NCBI GenBank assembly: GCA_021397835.1
Contig: JAJFZO010000168.1
Coordinates: forward strand, 2,108,001 to 2,172,000
Source of the DNA: Moringa oleifera
Lineage: Eukaryota > Streptophyta > Magnoliopsida > Brassicales > Moringaceae
DNA length: 64,000 nucleotides
Direction: 5' to 3'
The notes below the pieces were generated by a model, which had not been told where the DNA came from, did not search any database, and saw nothing but the letters and a program-made list of their open reading frames with translations. A program made the position numbers and the translations under genes. Position 1 is the stretch's first letter. Every line of letters begins with the position of its first letter. Positions 1 to 13,119 of this stretch are shown piece by piece.

Positions 1-865
1 ATCTCTAAACTTATTGATCCACTCTCTAGGTAATGATTAGAACTGATAATTTGGAAGCTCTTCCCATCGGACAACTGGGAGGTCATCGTAGGCATTCCAT
101 TAAGCATTGACCCATTTCAACTGACCCATTTCAAATAAGCTTATATATATATGGGCAAAGAGCCATGAGAATAAATTTACTGTCAATTCAAAAGTATTAT
201 GTTGCACAAAGTCTACTGGAAAAGTGTTGCAAATTGTATCAGCTAAAATAAATAATAAATATGAAAGATATTACCAAAATTTCAATAGGTTGAGTCGCGG
301 ACTAAGTCGCCTTCTTTAAGATGTTTCGCGGCTCTGCCCTTAATGTGCAGCAGTCTATAGCTCCATCGTCCCCAAGATAAAACAACCCAAAAATCTTTGT
401 CTCAGATCTCCTATGCACAGTAAGAATTCGATAATATTATACCTCCTTTAAATTTACTCAGAATTCGAATAGAATAAACAAATTAGGATTTTATTTTTTT
501 CAAAAAAAAGATAAAATCTTAAAATTAAAAAAGAATAAAATACTAAAATTAGGGAAAAGTAAAACCCTAAAATTATTTGGGAGAGTGTAAGGAGTGGTAT
601 TTATAGTGGAGACCAGTGAGGTTTTCACGGGAGAGCAGTAATGCATGCAGGCTATGAGTACGTTAGGAAATAAGGTGGGGTAAGAAATCAGCAACTAAAG
701 ATAAAATCTGTTTGGGGCTAATAAGTCAACAAAAGATTAGGTCTTCTGCTGAGATGGAGAAAGACTCAGTTTTCTGCTGAGGTGAAAGAAGACTCAATCT
801 TCTGCTAAGAGAACAAATATTTTTAAATTCATCTTCAACAAAAACCGGTGCCAAAAACCCATATC
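1..865. other. Intergenic, possible repeat-derived sequence
   Basis: No gene is supported here. The short reading frames lie in low-complexity AT-rich DNA. From about 739 to 815 there is an imperfect tandem repeat of about 28-30 bp, 2.5 copies, built on the word TTCTGCTGAG followed by a purine-rich stretch and GACTCA. The segment stops where the LINE fragment begins, so it may be part of an older transposon, but I could not find paired terminal repeats. Confidence 0.4.
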
Positions 866-1814
866 TGTGGTGCAATTGCGTCTTCTATGGTATGCAATGA
901 TAATACCTAAGACTCAGATCCATGTATGGCGCATGTTGCATGATGTTCTTCCTATGACAAAAACGTTGGGTCGTAGAGGTATAACTCATGTTGCTTTTGT
1001 GGTGGCTTTCCTGATTCAATATCCCATGTATTCTTCAGATGCATCCCCGCTCAGAAGGTTCGGAAAGAGGTACAGGAAGGACTGGACGATCTTCTTTATA
1101 ATCAACCAGAAAGAGAGCAGATGTGGGAGGATGTCTTCAGGAATTTACATAACAGGAATTAATGACGACTAGCTATCTGTGTGTCAAAGAATATGATGCA
1201 ATAAGAACAGATTTTTTCATGAGTTTTCCTGCAGGATGCCTGACCAACTGGTAAGAAGGAAGGAGACTTGTTACGGATGCAGCCTACGCCCCACCATGGA
1301 GACGAACCAAGAGCAATGGCAACCTTCACTAGAGGGAGCTGTGACTAACACAGCTTATGATGTATCCACTAGGAGGGCAAAACTTGGCAGAAGTGGGGAA
1401 CCACAGGGCACAAGTATTGTTCTGTGCTCTCTCTCCAGCATGTGGGATATACTTCTACTCTACAGGGAGAACTTTTGGCTATACGCTTTGGGCTTCAGAT
1501 GGCTATGACCTCCACTTAAAATAGAATTTTACGTGGAGGGTGATTGTTCAATGGCAATCCAGGAGATTGATAAGCAAAAGGTTCCATGTCCGAGTGGGTT
1601 GGGATAAGCATGGATGTTGCAGTTCTGTCATCACATTATGCTCATTGTTCTTGTCAACACATTCCTGGGAGGGCAAATATGCTTGCACAGAAGCTAGCAA
1701 AATTACTCACAAAATTGGGACCCTTTGATCTGGGAGAATGATATACCCATGAATTCTGTAACCCAAATATGCTTTGAAGTTAATATAACAACTCTTTTGA
1801 TGGAAAAAAAAAAA
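866..1814 (+). mobile_element. Decayed LINE (non-LTR retrotransposon) 3' fragment
   Basis: This is the 3' end of a plant L1-type retrotransposon in the plus orientation. Around 895-985 the conceptual translation has the look of the zinc-binding region after plant LINE reverse transcriptases (PKTQIHVWRMLHDVLP then LGRRGI). Downstream pieces between 1236 and 1730 are in different frames and look like an RNase H-type tail (for example VEGDCSMAIQEI near 1530). The fragment ends in an A-run at about 1802-1814, expected for a LINE 3' tail. Several stops and frameshifts show it is dead. Endonuclease and most of the reverse transcriptase are absent. The family is inferred from pattern, not from a search. 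Confidence 0.6.
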
Positions 1815-2688
1815 GTAATTGAGTACCATAAATTTAAGCAAATTGGTATTGAAACAATGATTTCACCTTTGTATCACATTCATCCTAATGAATGAGATCA
1901 TACAAATTTCATTATTTTAATTTGTGAAAAATACTTGTTAAACTCTGGAACCATTTTATCTGGTTATAATGTGGCATCTCTAAAAAAAGATATGGTCGCT
2001 ACATAGTAAATTCTAAGAAATCAAAAAAAAAAAAAAGTACCTTATAATGTACTCTGACATCCAAATTATTGGTGAAAAAAGTTCGAGATTTTTATCCAAC
2101 TGTACTTGCAGATTTTAAGTTGAACTTCCTATAGATAAAGATATATTATCATAATGTCAAAAAAAATTAACAACTTCAGTCATATCAAAAATAAATAAAG
2201 AAATAAACTTTGCTCTGAGATAAAATAACTCCAAAATTTTAAATTAAAAAAAAGAATTCAATACAACCCACAATTTATATTGGCACCACAAAAACTAAAA
2301 AGTACTGGCAGAATAATATGCTTTTATAACATACATGTACATATATAGAACTCATTCTGAATTTCTCTTCCAGAAATTGGTCCTTTGAATGTTAAAGAAG
2401 TTAAGGGCAGTTGGCAACACAGGATACTGAAGTTCACCAAATATCCAAGGGACCCTCTCACTAGAGAGGCAATTTAACCAGACAATAAAAAAGACAACAA
2501 CACTTCCATTTACAAGGCGGACACCACAACAATTCTGACATAATATGCTAACTCTTAAATAATTCATCTAAAAGAGCAATACTAGTGGAGATTCCATAAA
2601 TAGACACCAGAAATAAAGAATATTTTTGGGGAGAAATATTTGTTCTGAGAGCTTACAAATGCACTGTCCACCGCCACACCCATTTAAA
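1815..2688. other. Spacer and probable 3'UTR of the FAH gene
   Basis: AT-rich spacer with several A-runs. The part next to the FAH stop codon, roughly 2400-2688, has more balanced composition and is probably the 3' untranslated region of the minus-strand hydroxylase gene. I see no separate gene. Confidence 0.4.
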
Positions 2689-5667
2689 TTATCTCACTTT
2701 CTCAGCTGCTTTTGTCATTGGAAGTGTGCCGAACACCCTGTCCCAGAGCGATGAAGTGATACCAAAGCCCTTGTTTTGAATCCTGAAGTGATGATTTAAG
2801 TGGTATTTCTGCAGATATACAAAGTAAACAAAGTGTCACTTTAGACAAAAGCTGGTCTAATCAAATGAAGGGTCCACTATTCTTCAGAATTGAATTCTTT
2901 GCTGCGAAAACAAACTTGAATGCCATCTCAACAGACTAATGTTGCAGCCAAGTCAATTACATTGTGCAAATGCTACGTTTCCAGCAAGGATTTGAGGTCT
3001 TAGAAACTACGTCGAGCCTCCCAAGAAATTATAGCAAATCATACTAAAGATAATGAATCATATAACATCAAAATGCACAATAAATAATTAGTAGCAAGAG
3101 ACTAAAGATTAGCAGGACAATCGCTTTCACCTTAAGACTTTTAGTTACTTGACTTGAGGGCTGGCCATGGTGGAGGTAGTAATGAGTGACGTCATAAATC
3201 ACATAACCAAGCAGACCACCTCCAAAAAGAGCAGGGGTAGTAGAAGGAGTGGCCAAAAGCTTGATTAAGTTCCAGAACTGGCAAGGAGAGACACCGAAAG
3301 TGTGAGTAAAAACTATTAACTGAATCCTCGGTAATGCCTTATTCCCATGCACTTCAGACTTGAATCATACATATTTCATAACAAAAGTGAAAAAAAAAAA
3401 AAATTAACCATGCACATGAAGACAAATTTACAGTCTAAACAATTTCGGTTAGTGTCAAACCAAAGAATGAGCTCCTAATCAGTCAACTGCCATGTTCAAC
3501 ATCAGGAAATAATTTTATGACCAATATGTACACTATTGGCTAAATCCCCCATTAAGATAACTTTTACAAATTAGGCCGACATAAAAACAGTTGTAAGAAA
3601 AAAAAGACCATAGAAAGATCATTGAACTTTTTCTATTGAAATTCTAAAAACATATACACATATATGACATGCATCAGGCGCGGTCATATTAACATTGTTT
3701 AACTAAAACCTCATTAGTAAATTTGATTCACTTATAAAAGAGCTCCCATGAATTAAGGTCCAAATTGCTGATCCAAAAATTAAAATATGCAATTGGCTAA
3801 AGAACATGCACATGCAAATGATTTAGTGGCCATGTGACGAGGAGGATATAGAGCCAAAATGAATCTTATGGTCACAAGACTACGACACCTAAGTTCCACT
3901 AAAATGTTACAGCATGTTAACAAAAAGTTGTAAAAGGAAATTGAAACAAAAAGAGAGACTAGGTAAATGGAAAGGTTTCAATAAAAAAATTATAACGATT
4001 TGATGCAACAAGAAGAAGATAAAATCTACATACTGGAATGCATAGAACAGCTGTTGCAGCCGGAGGAAAAACAAGTCGAAGGCCATCCATAGGGTGCTTA
4101 TGATGGCAGCCATGAAGAAGATAGTGCATGGTGTTTCCCCTACAACAATTTTCAGTGCAATTAATCTAATATTGGCTGATACTAAGGCAGATAAACAGCT
4201 AATTGAATGTGAAAAGATGCAATCTGGTGATTGTATGTGCATAATGTACACAAAGAGTCGCAGAGAGAGAGAGAGAGAGAAAAAAAGAGAGAGAGCTAAC
4301 CAGTAACTCTTTGTTTTTATATGAAAAAGGAATCGGTGCAAAGTGTATTCCACCAATGTCCAAACAAATACGCCAAAGACCACCATTAAAGCAATCTCTG
4401 GAAATGTATGTCCCATCCTGATAGAGATTGAGATAGACCAGAACACTACAGGCAGCCAAATAACTGGAATTGCCCACCATACTGTGCGAGTCAAGAACTG
4501 TTTCAATAAAAAAATAAGTCAAAATTGAAGGAGCATTAAATCTTTAAACCTTCATTTTTGCACATCAGAAGAATATAATCTAAAAAGATATAAATTAGGT
4601 CCATGACATGTTTAACTATGAATTTTGCCATAGTATGAGTAGTGTACAAATGGAAAAAATTGTGTCCCACAAACAAAGATGTCATACCTCCCAAAAGTCA
4701 CTCTTGAAAAACCTAGGGCCTTCAATGCCTACAATAGGTTGGTGAACCCACTGCTCATAAGCGTCTCCAAGATGTCCAACCTGTAATACAATCTCAAGAA
4801 CTTGAAATCAGTAACTGAACTAATAAAACAATGAATTCTCAAGTAGCTTAGAAGAATTCCAGATGATGTCAGTGCCAAACATCTCAAGATGAAATAATAA
4901 GAAGACAGGGCAAAAAGAAGAAGAAAAGAAAAGGCTAGAAAAGTTTGGTGCCAAGACGAAGAGTCCTTTTTGGTTTACCCTTTAAACTGTTGGAATGGGA
5001 TGTAGGGGGTAGGGAGCACTTCCTAACTGCAAATGGAAATTGAAAAATGAAGAAGGAAGCTAAACTGATAATACCAGAATATCTTCCAAATTAAAACAGA
5101 TATCTCCCCATGCCCACATTTGATTCATAGCTCTGAAATGAGGCAGACTACTTAGAAATGCTAATGATTTGATCTCATATCTATGTTGATAAATACACGT
5201 TCATCCAATAGTATCAAACCCCTCAAAACTTCGGGCATCAGGTTCATCTTTTGTAAATCAGGTGAATTATTCAGATTTTGTGAAACTTCTTGACCTCTAA
5301 CATCTGACTCTACTTATAGAGGGGGCCACCCCCTTGGGGCTATTTACATACTATATAGATATTCTGTTCTTATTTAAAAAATTGATCAAAATTAAAAAAT
5401 TAAAAAAAATACTGTTTTGAAAAGTTTAATTTATAAGTTATGTTTTATGGATGAGACTTCATTCTCTGGAAAATGATAAATATTAAAGTTTGTTCAATGA
5501 TGGATTATTTATTGTGGAGAGTCAACAGTAAAAAGCAAATACTGGACAGCCATCCTTCAATTAGAAAAAAGCTATTACCAAAACCCTTTATAAACAGGAT
5601 TAGAATGCAACTGTACCTGGAAGACAAGCGGCTTGTTCAAATCAACAGTGAATCCCTGAGCAACCAT
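2689..5667 (-). CDS. FAH2: Fatty acid 2-hydroxylase (ceramide fatty acyl 2-hydroxylase, FAH family)
   Basis: An ER membrane di-iron enzyme that hydroxylates the C-2 position of the very-long-chain acyl group of sphingolipids; in plants it works with cytochrome b5. Exons on the minus strand are 5617-5667, 4688-4780, 4301-4497, 4034-4139, 3131-3277 and 2689-2808. They total 714 nt, or 237 residues, the usual length of plant FAH. All junctions are GT-AG and in phase. The protein begins MVAQGFTVDLNKP. The histidine clusters of the fatty-acid hydroxylase superfamily are present: HRFLFH, HYLLHGCHH, HYYLHH and YHLNHHF, between hydrophobic segments. The plant protein lacks the fused cytochrome b5 domain of yeast and animal enzymes, and none is seen here. 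The start is the first ATG of the second transcript exon (5617-5677). Symbol FAH2 rather than FAH1 is chosen from gene order only. Confidence 0.94.
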
Positions 5668-7455
5668 CTTAGACAACCTATAGGGGCAACTACATGGATA
5701 GAAGAGATAGGTCAAGTTAGAAGAAAAAGATGTGCTCATTAGAAAATGATAAACAATAACATGAATGTTTATCTTTGTCTTTCATATGCATGGAAAAGAA
5801 TTCTAGACAAGAGTAACGGGCTCTTGAAACTTCAAATTTCTGCATATTACAGTTCATATTAAAAAAATTTCTCCAAATTTGAGATACATAGTGTTAGAAC
5901 TGAGGGTTACATAATTCTATAATATAAATAAACAATACTATACAATACAAGTACTATGGAGTAAGTCCTATGAATAACCTCATTACTGATAATGCAGACA
6001 CCTACTTAAGTCAAAAGAATTTATATGTCAAACCAAAAGATTTGTGTATTAGAGCTGCACACAACACACACACACACTCATGCAAAAATACATTACTGGT
6101 TTACTGGTAATGAATTTACAGGTTTAGAACATGGCAGAGAAATAAGATAGCATAAAAACTAAAGCAAGACTTTCACATAAATAAATTTTCAGGAATCTAT
6201 ATGAAAAAATTCTTCCTTGTTCCTCTTTCTTTGGTGGAAGAGGAAAAGAAAAAAAAAAGATAAAAATAAAGAGAGAGAAGGTTAACAGTGTTGGGTCATG
6301 ACAATAAGAGCCCAGCCCCTTAATTGGGGTTCCATTTTATGGATCAAGGATTGGACCCCTAAAATGTTAAGGAGTTATCATAAGCATTAAGTAGCAATCA
6401 CAAGTACACGTCGGTAAATCAATAGTCCATGCATTTCATCATCAAGCTGGTCCCACAAGAGACCAATTCCTACTCAAACCCAGAATTAGTTACATTCACA
6501 CATAATAAAAAACAAAAATAAAACTTCAACTTCATCTCAAAAATTAAAATGTTAATTTCAGTCAACAGTGATCAGAGATCATGGACCCACAGACATGAGC
6601 CTCGAATTACAGGAAATAACATGAAAGAGAAAGAGGGGGGGTGGGGAGATGAAGAGAGGCGGCATATCTTACATCACTTTGACGACAGCTTGGCAGCCAA
6701 GACATATACATTGAAAATTCCATTTAGGAGCCTAAGAAAAGCTCTAATCATGACGCGACACACCACGACCAAACCCCAGAAGTTCCTAAACTACGGTTTT
6801 CTGTGGAAATCTACAGAAAACAGTTTTCGACCATTTCAGCTTGTTTCCGCGTGGTTGAAAGCCCGATAGAAGATTTCCTTAAAAAATTGCAGGAACCAAA
6901 CCGAAAAGTCGTTAAAAATCGACAGGACCACCAAAACGTACTCGACAATACCACATCGAAGCAATAAGAAACTCAAAAAGTAAGTAACTTCTTCTCAAAT
7001 TTTCTAGCTAACCAAACAGAGAAAAGTTCAAGGTTAGGAAAGACAGAAATACGCAACAAGAAGCCGATCAATGCGCTAAAAAAGCCACATCCTAACAGCC
7101 AACAAGCCCCCACAATTCCAGAAAAAATCAAAATCAAAATCTCCCCGAAATCCAGATCCACAAATCAGAAGCAGAGAACAAAAACTTATGAGGAACACAA
7201 CGCCATCAAATCAAACCCAACAGAGATAGATGAAAATACTAACCGAAGACAATGCAGGTCGGATCTAAGCCTACCGAGAGATCTCTCACCCTCTCTCGCT
7301 CTCGCTCTCGCTCTCTCTGAAACTTCTCCCTCTCTCCCAAAACAGCACCTCCACTGACACCACAACAACACACTATTGTTGTGGCGTTATTCTCTTCCGG
7401 GAGTTTCACTTTTTTTTTTTTTTTTCTGGGAAGTGCTGCTGTTAAAAGAGAGGTC
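5668..7455 (-). other. FAH 5'UTR with a 1.57-kb leader intron
   Basis: The leader appears split. A 5' exon from about 7455 to 7244 ends at a donor (CTTCG then GTTAGT, 7238-7243). The next exon starts at about 5677 after a TATAG acceptor and carries the start codon 10 nt in. The leader exon is GA-rich on the transcript strand (7280-7340) and contains an A-run (7411-7425). A leader intron of this size is common in plant housekeeping genes. I infer it from splice signals and the distance to the TATA box, without transcript data. Confidence 0.6.
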
Positions 7456-7482
7456 TCTATAGCAGAAGAGGGTTTTTTTGGG

Positions 7483-7490
7483 TATATATA
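7483..7490 (-). promoter_or_regulatory. TATA box of the FAH gene
   Basis: TATATATA on the minus strand, about 30-40 bp upstream of the proposed leader exon start. It is the only good TATA match at a sensible distance. Assignment is positional. Confidence 0.6.
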
Positions 7491-7499
7491 CATGATAGG

Positions 7500-9820
7500 G
7501 CATGGGACGATCTGAACCGTTGATCCTAGTAGCATCAAAGAATCAGCCAACGGATCCTCTGACATTGGATTCTAACGGTTGTCAGGCTGGCACTTTTCAA
7601 TAGACGGCTTAGCAGAAACAAAGTTTCTCTGCATACGCTTCTAGAATAAGGAAATTCAGTGGCATTTTACTGTGACTTGTACGCTGTTGATTAGACAAAA
7701 AACTCTTTAATTTCTATTTTTAAAAAAATTAAAAATTAATCTAAACCCGCGGAGTACCAGTAATTTTATTTAATATCATTTTGAGGCTTATATTTACGGA
7801 TCTAATTTCCTTAAAAAAGAAAAAAAAATCCAAATCCTCCCTGCCTGGTAAGGTATTAATTATTTATTTGATAATTTAAAATAATATTAAAAATTAAGAT
7901 ATTTTTATGATTTTAAAATTAGAGAAAAATGCTTCCATCCACCAGTCAGCCGCAGCGCCAACAGAATCATTGTAAACCACTTGTGACATGAAAGGCCAAT
8001 TTGGTAATTAACCAAGTTTGTGTGATTTGCTGGGCCCCCTGAGATTTTCTCGTTTGGTAACTCAGAAAGTTTCTGTGATTTTCTCATTGCTCAGTTTGGC
8101 TTTAAAGAAAGAAGCAGAAATGGAAAACAACCAAAGAGAGATTGCTAATTGTAATTCTGAGTAGCATATCCAAAATGTTATTTGGTGTCTGTTTTCTTTA
8201 TGCTAATCTAAATTTGTTAAAAATTATTTAATATAAAACAATATAAAATAAATTTTATTTAAAACATTCAATTTATTATTTTTAATTTAAATTTAAATTT
8301 TTATTTAAAATATATCTAAACAAATTTTTAAATATCGATTTTTTAAATTAAAATTTAATTTAAAATAATTAAAAATTTTAATAATTATTATTTAAATATC
8401 TAAATAATTCCTTAAATAGATTATATATTATATTTTTTTAATTTTTAATTGTATAAATTTAAAAATATATATTTTTTAATACTTAAGAAATTTTGAATTT
8501 CTAGTGATAGTAATTTGAATATTTTATTTGCATCGTCAAATCAAAATTCATTTAAAAAGATTTAAATATCCGTAATTTTTTAATTTTTTGATAAAAGTTA
8601 ATTTTATTTAAATTGATAAATTTAGAATTTGTTTTAAAAAAAATTTAAAATTCTGAGTTTGCTTGATAAGAAGAAGTGAAAGCCAAAGGTTCAAGTTACT
8701 ATTAGTCAATAATCTAATAATCAGAATCATTGAAAAAATTATATTTAGAATAAATATTTTAAAAATTGAATTATATCTATTAGTATATTATTTAAACTTT
8801 GATACATCAATTTGATAAATTTTATATTTAATTTTTGATTTAATTTAAATTAAACTTTATTTCAATGGTTAAAAATTAAGAATATTTTCATTATGAAATG
8901 CGTAAAAAATAATTTGAGCAAATTTTATTCTTTATTTCAAGCTCATCCATTAAATTTGAATAATTTTTTTACTCATAAATTATTTTTTATAATTTTTTAA
9001 ATTTTTTACTATAAAAGTATTTTAAAATATATTTTTAATACTAAAATTTTTATAAAAATATTGAATAAAAGTTATATAAAACTCTAAAATATACCTACGT
9101 TATTAAAAAGAATATTGATGATTAAAAAGTGACAAATCAAACTCTAAACTACCCATTTGCATTAAATTGGATTTTAACTCTAGTGATTTTAAAAATTAAA
9201 TGTATTTTTATTACAGAAATATTTTTAAAATAACTTAAATAAATTTTGCACTCTATAATGAATTCATTCCTAAAATTTAAATAAATTTTGACTGACAAGT
9301 TAATTTTTTAAATTTTTTAAATTATAATATTTTTTATGAGGACAACTTAAATATTTTTTTATATTTAAAAATTTAAAACTAAAATTGGTTGTATAGAATT
9401 CTTAATTTGAAAAACATCAATTATTAAATTTTTTAATTTGATTTAAATTGGTAATTTAGGGTTTTTACTCAAAATATAATTTTGTGAGAGCTGAAATTTT
9501 TTTATATATTTATGAAAAAATTTAAATCAAATTTTATTGTATAATATTTTTAATTTAAATATTTTTAATTTTTAAGTTTTTAAATTAAATTTAAATATCA
9601 TATAAATAATTGATTCAACCAATAGTTTGAGATGTAAAATAAAAATTGACATAATAGAAAGTCATTATACATTTACTCATTTATTTATTTATATTTCAAA
9701 TTTTAAATTACCTTCAAAATATAATATCTTTTAAGCAATGATGTGATGAGATTGATCATTTCAAATATAAAAATAATACATATTTTTGAATTTATAAAAA
9801 TTGAATTCTTTTAATTAGCT
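7500..9820. other. AT-rich intergenic region
   Basis: No gene. From 7500 to 8150 the sequence has moderate composition (FAH upstream region). From about 8160 it is very AT-rich with many AAATTT-type words. The stretch around 9180-9480 resembles that at 36960-37370, so it is probably a dispersed repeat. Confidence 0.5.
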
Positions 9821-9904
9821 TTCATTTTTCATAAACTTAACCCTTCATCTCTCTCTCAAATCACAATCTTTCAAATTTTCAAAATGTTAGATAACAATTT
9901 CTTC

Positions 9905-10190
9905 TTCATTTCATGACCCTTCTCTCCATCTCTCTCTTATCTCTCTTTAGGTTTCGGTTTCCATGTCCATCAATAACAGAGAGAGAGAGAAAGAAAGAGA
10001 GGGATTTTTCTCAATATTTATGCTTTCTTCTTTCATTTCATGATGCTTCCATTCACTTGCTCTAGGTTTTAGTTTCTATTTTAATCAACAACAGAGCCAT
10101 AAAAGAAAGGAGAGATAGTTTTTCCTAATTGGGTCTATATTGTTCTCTCCTTTCATGGCTGTCCCATTTTCTCTCCCCATTATCTCTCCT
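9905..10190. repeat. Imperfect 120-127 bp tandem repeat rich in CT/GA tracts
   Basis: Two full units begin with TTCATTTCATGA at 9905 and 10032, and a partial third begins with TTCATGGCTG at 10152. Each unit has a CT-rich block, then TTTAGTTTC/TTTCGGTTTCC, then ATCAA-AACAGAG and a GA-rich block. The unit is itself partly self-complementary (CT tract facing GA tract). Confidence 0.6.
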
Positions 10191-13100
10191 TAATTTTAAT
10201 TTTTTTATTTTAAAAATATAATTAAAAACAAAATTAGTTAAAAAAATTAATATATAATTATAAATCAATTGATATATTCAAAAGATCTCATAAAATTGAA
10301 TTTAAAAAATTTATATGTTTATGACGATAGTAGTTAGTAAAACTAAGATGAATAGCAAAATTCATCCTTTTTTTTCTTGTCTTTCTCTCTCTCTCTCTCC
10401 CCCTGAGGAAATTATTCATTCATTAACAAAAAAAATTAATGTAATTTAATCATAAGGTTTAATTTGAATATTTGATGAATCAATATTTATTCAGACATAT
10501 TTTGAAATTCAGATTTAATATTAAAAAAAGAAGTATTACTCGTTATCTTAATCGATCTTTACCTCTAAAACTAATTAGCATATCAAATTTCACTTTTTCA
10601 ATGAATATTTTATTTTATTTAAGCAAATTAAAGTTACATGCTATTCCTTTAATTTAATAAAACTTTAAATACAATGGTAGGTTTAGATTACTTTTATTTT
10701 TAATTTAAAATAAAATAATTTTTTTTTATTTTGATTTTTTTAATATCTCAAAATTTAGAGAAATTAAAAAAAATCTTATATAATTTTCAACCTTGAAGAC
10801 TTTTATAACCCTAATTAAATAATTAAAGATGCAATCATAATGATTCAATACATAAAAAAAGAATAAAAGGATCCTTCTTTACTTGTTTTCTAATAATATA
10901 ATTTTTTAAAATAATAAAAGATAAGTTTTGGTTGGTGATAAATTATTATTTGCTTAACCTCCAAGTTGGTACTATAGCTATTTCTCTATATGTGTTGCAT
11001 ATGTTCCTTTGTTTTATTATGTTTGTTCTACATTAAATAAATAAAAATAAAGAATATTATAATTTTGACTTTAATAAAAAAATGAAAACCGATCTTTCAA
11101 ATAAAATTTGTAACAATAATCTAATGAAATAAATAGCAATTACAATATGATTATTTTTGTAATTGATATATTAATAAAAAAATTAGTGAACATTATATTA
11201 TAAACTAGTAGTTCGTTGTGTGAATAACAAAATTCTCTCTTTAAAAAATTGATTTTTCAAAAAACAAACAAAACTTAAAAATATCATTAAATAAGAACAT
11301 TTAGAAACATATGTAAGAATCATGCTTCTTTATCTTGTAATCAATGTAGTAGAAAATCAAGCTAGAATATAATGATTTTTTTATAAAAAAAAAAAGTTTT
11401 AGAATTTTCAATGGACATTCTTTGATGAATTGTTCATAGTGAATTAAAATCTTGGGTTACATATTGATTTGAGAATATAATTTATCTTATGAAAATATGA
11501 ATCATCTCTTGGGTTAATCTTTTAATTAAACATTATAATTCATGAAGAGATTTTTTATTCATTTTTTATTATCAAATTGTAATTAATCATTGACTTTGTA
11601 ATTAATTGATAATATAATTAGATAAAAATAAGAATGAAATACAATTGAGCCATTGAAAATTTCAAAAATGCGTCTATTAAAAGAATATTCTTCATTTACT
11701 AATTTTTATGTTTACTTTGTTTTAATATAAAATTATATTTTTAATCAAACTATAATACAAACAATATAGTTTAATTTTTTTTAAAAAATAAAACTTTATT
11801 TGTCTTTAACAAATTATTTTACAAAATGATATATATAAATACACACACATTAATCTAATTATTAGAAGTTATACATTAGTAATATAATAGTAATATCAAA
11901 AATTATTTTTTAATATTATATGTATCCAAATTATATTTTATATAATACAAACAAAATATAAATATTAATTTAAAATATAATATTAAATTATTCCAATGTA
12001 TTGCACAATTTTTAAGCTACTTATACTAATGGCTTAATAGTTAAAACATAGCCGGTTATTAAATAATGAAATTTTATTATATAATAACAATAGATAAACT
12101 ATGGATATTGGAAAAATTTATTATTTTATGTAATATTTTAATTATAATACAATTTTATATTAGATATGGAGATATATTGATCACTAAGATTTCGTAATAT
12201 GCATATTTTTATTTATAATTCCAAATTCAAATAAACTGATTAAGGTTAAGGTAATAGATCTATGCCAAATTTAAGAGTTTCAAACTAAAAACTTTGCTAG
12301 ATTTATATAAGTTTCATATACAATAAATTAGTGTTATTAAAAATTATAATTTTACAATAGTAATCAATTTCATTTATATTACAAATTTTTTACAAGTATT
12401 GGGTATTTTAATCTCTCTTTTATCAATTATAAGAGTATTAATACATGGAAGTGCATATTTTTATAATGAATAAAGGAAAAATCAATTTTTGTGTAAAATT
12501 ATTTAATTTTTTATTTGTTGGTTAGGTTTAAAATTCAAATCTCCTTAAAATCATTGAATTTATTCATAATTAATAAATTTAAAAGTCTAAAAGATTAAAT
12601 ATAGAGAAATTATTTTTAGTTTTTATAAAATAGCTCTTTGTAAAAAAAAATATTTACTTTTATTAATATAATTATTTTTGATTTTTCCAAAATTTTTGGA
12701 TCAAAAAAAGTTTAAAGAATAATTTTATTTATAAAAATGTCATTCTGCATAACGTGAACTCCCTCTCTTTGCTTTTTCTTTTTTATTTTTTTTCAAAGAA
12801 ATCGATCAAACCTTTTTTCTCCATTCCTCTTTTTAAATAGTAAGATTTCTTTATTATATTTTTGACAAATAACTTCCAAAAGGTCTTAAGGTACGTAATT
12901 CTTGATTTTTTTTAATTATTTGGTGCATGGATAAAAAATGTGAAAAATGAGTTTTATATTTACTAGGCATAGGTTATGCTGTTTTTTTTGCTTCTTCTTT
13001 CTCCATTCTTTGTGGAATCTCTCAATCTTTAAAAATGCTTTCAACTTTTCTGTTCTTTTTGCATATTCAAGATCCAACGTACGTGTACATTTTCTTTAAG
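10191..13100. other. AT-rich intergenic region
   Basis: No coding or RNA gene recognised. The sequence is AT-rich with a CT microsatellite at about 10383-10400. Reading frames here have no family resemblance and unusual composition. Confidence 0.5.
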
Positions 13101-13119
13101 ATCTAGATAAAAATGGGTT

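Noticed and set aside
7239..7565. 108-codon minus-strand frame at 7239-7565
   Set aside because: It lies across the FAH TATA box and GA-rich leader. The RERERERERE stretch is translated microsatellite.
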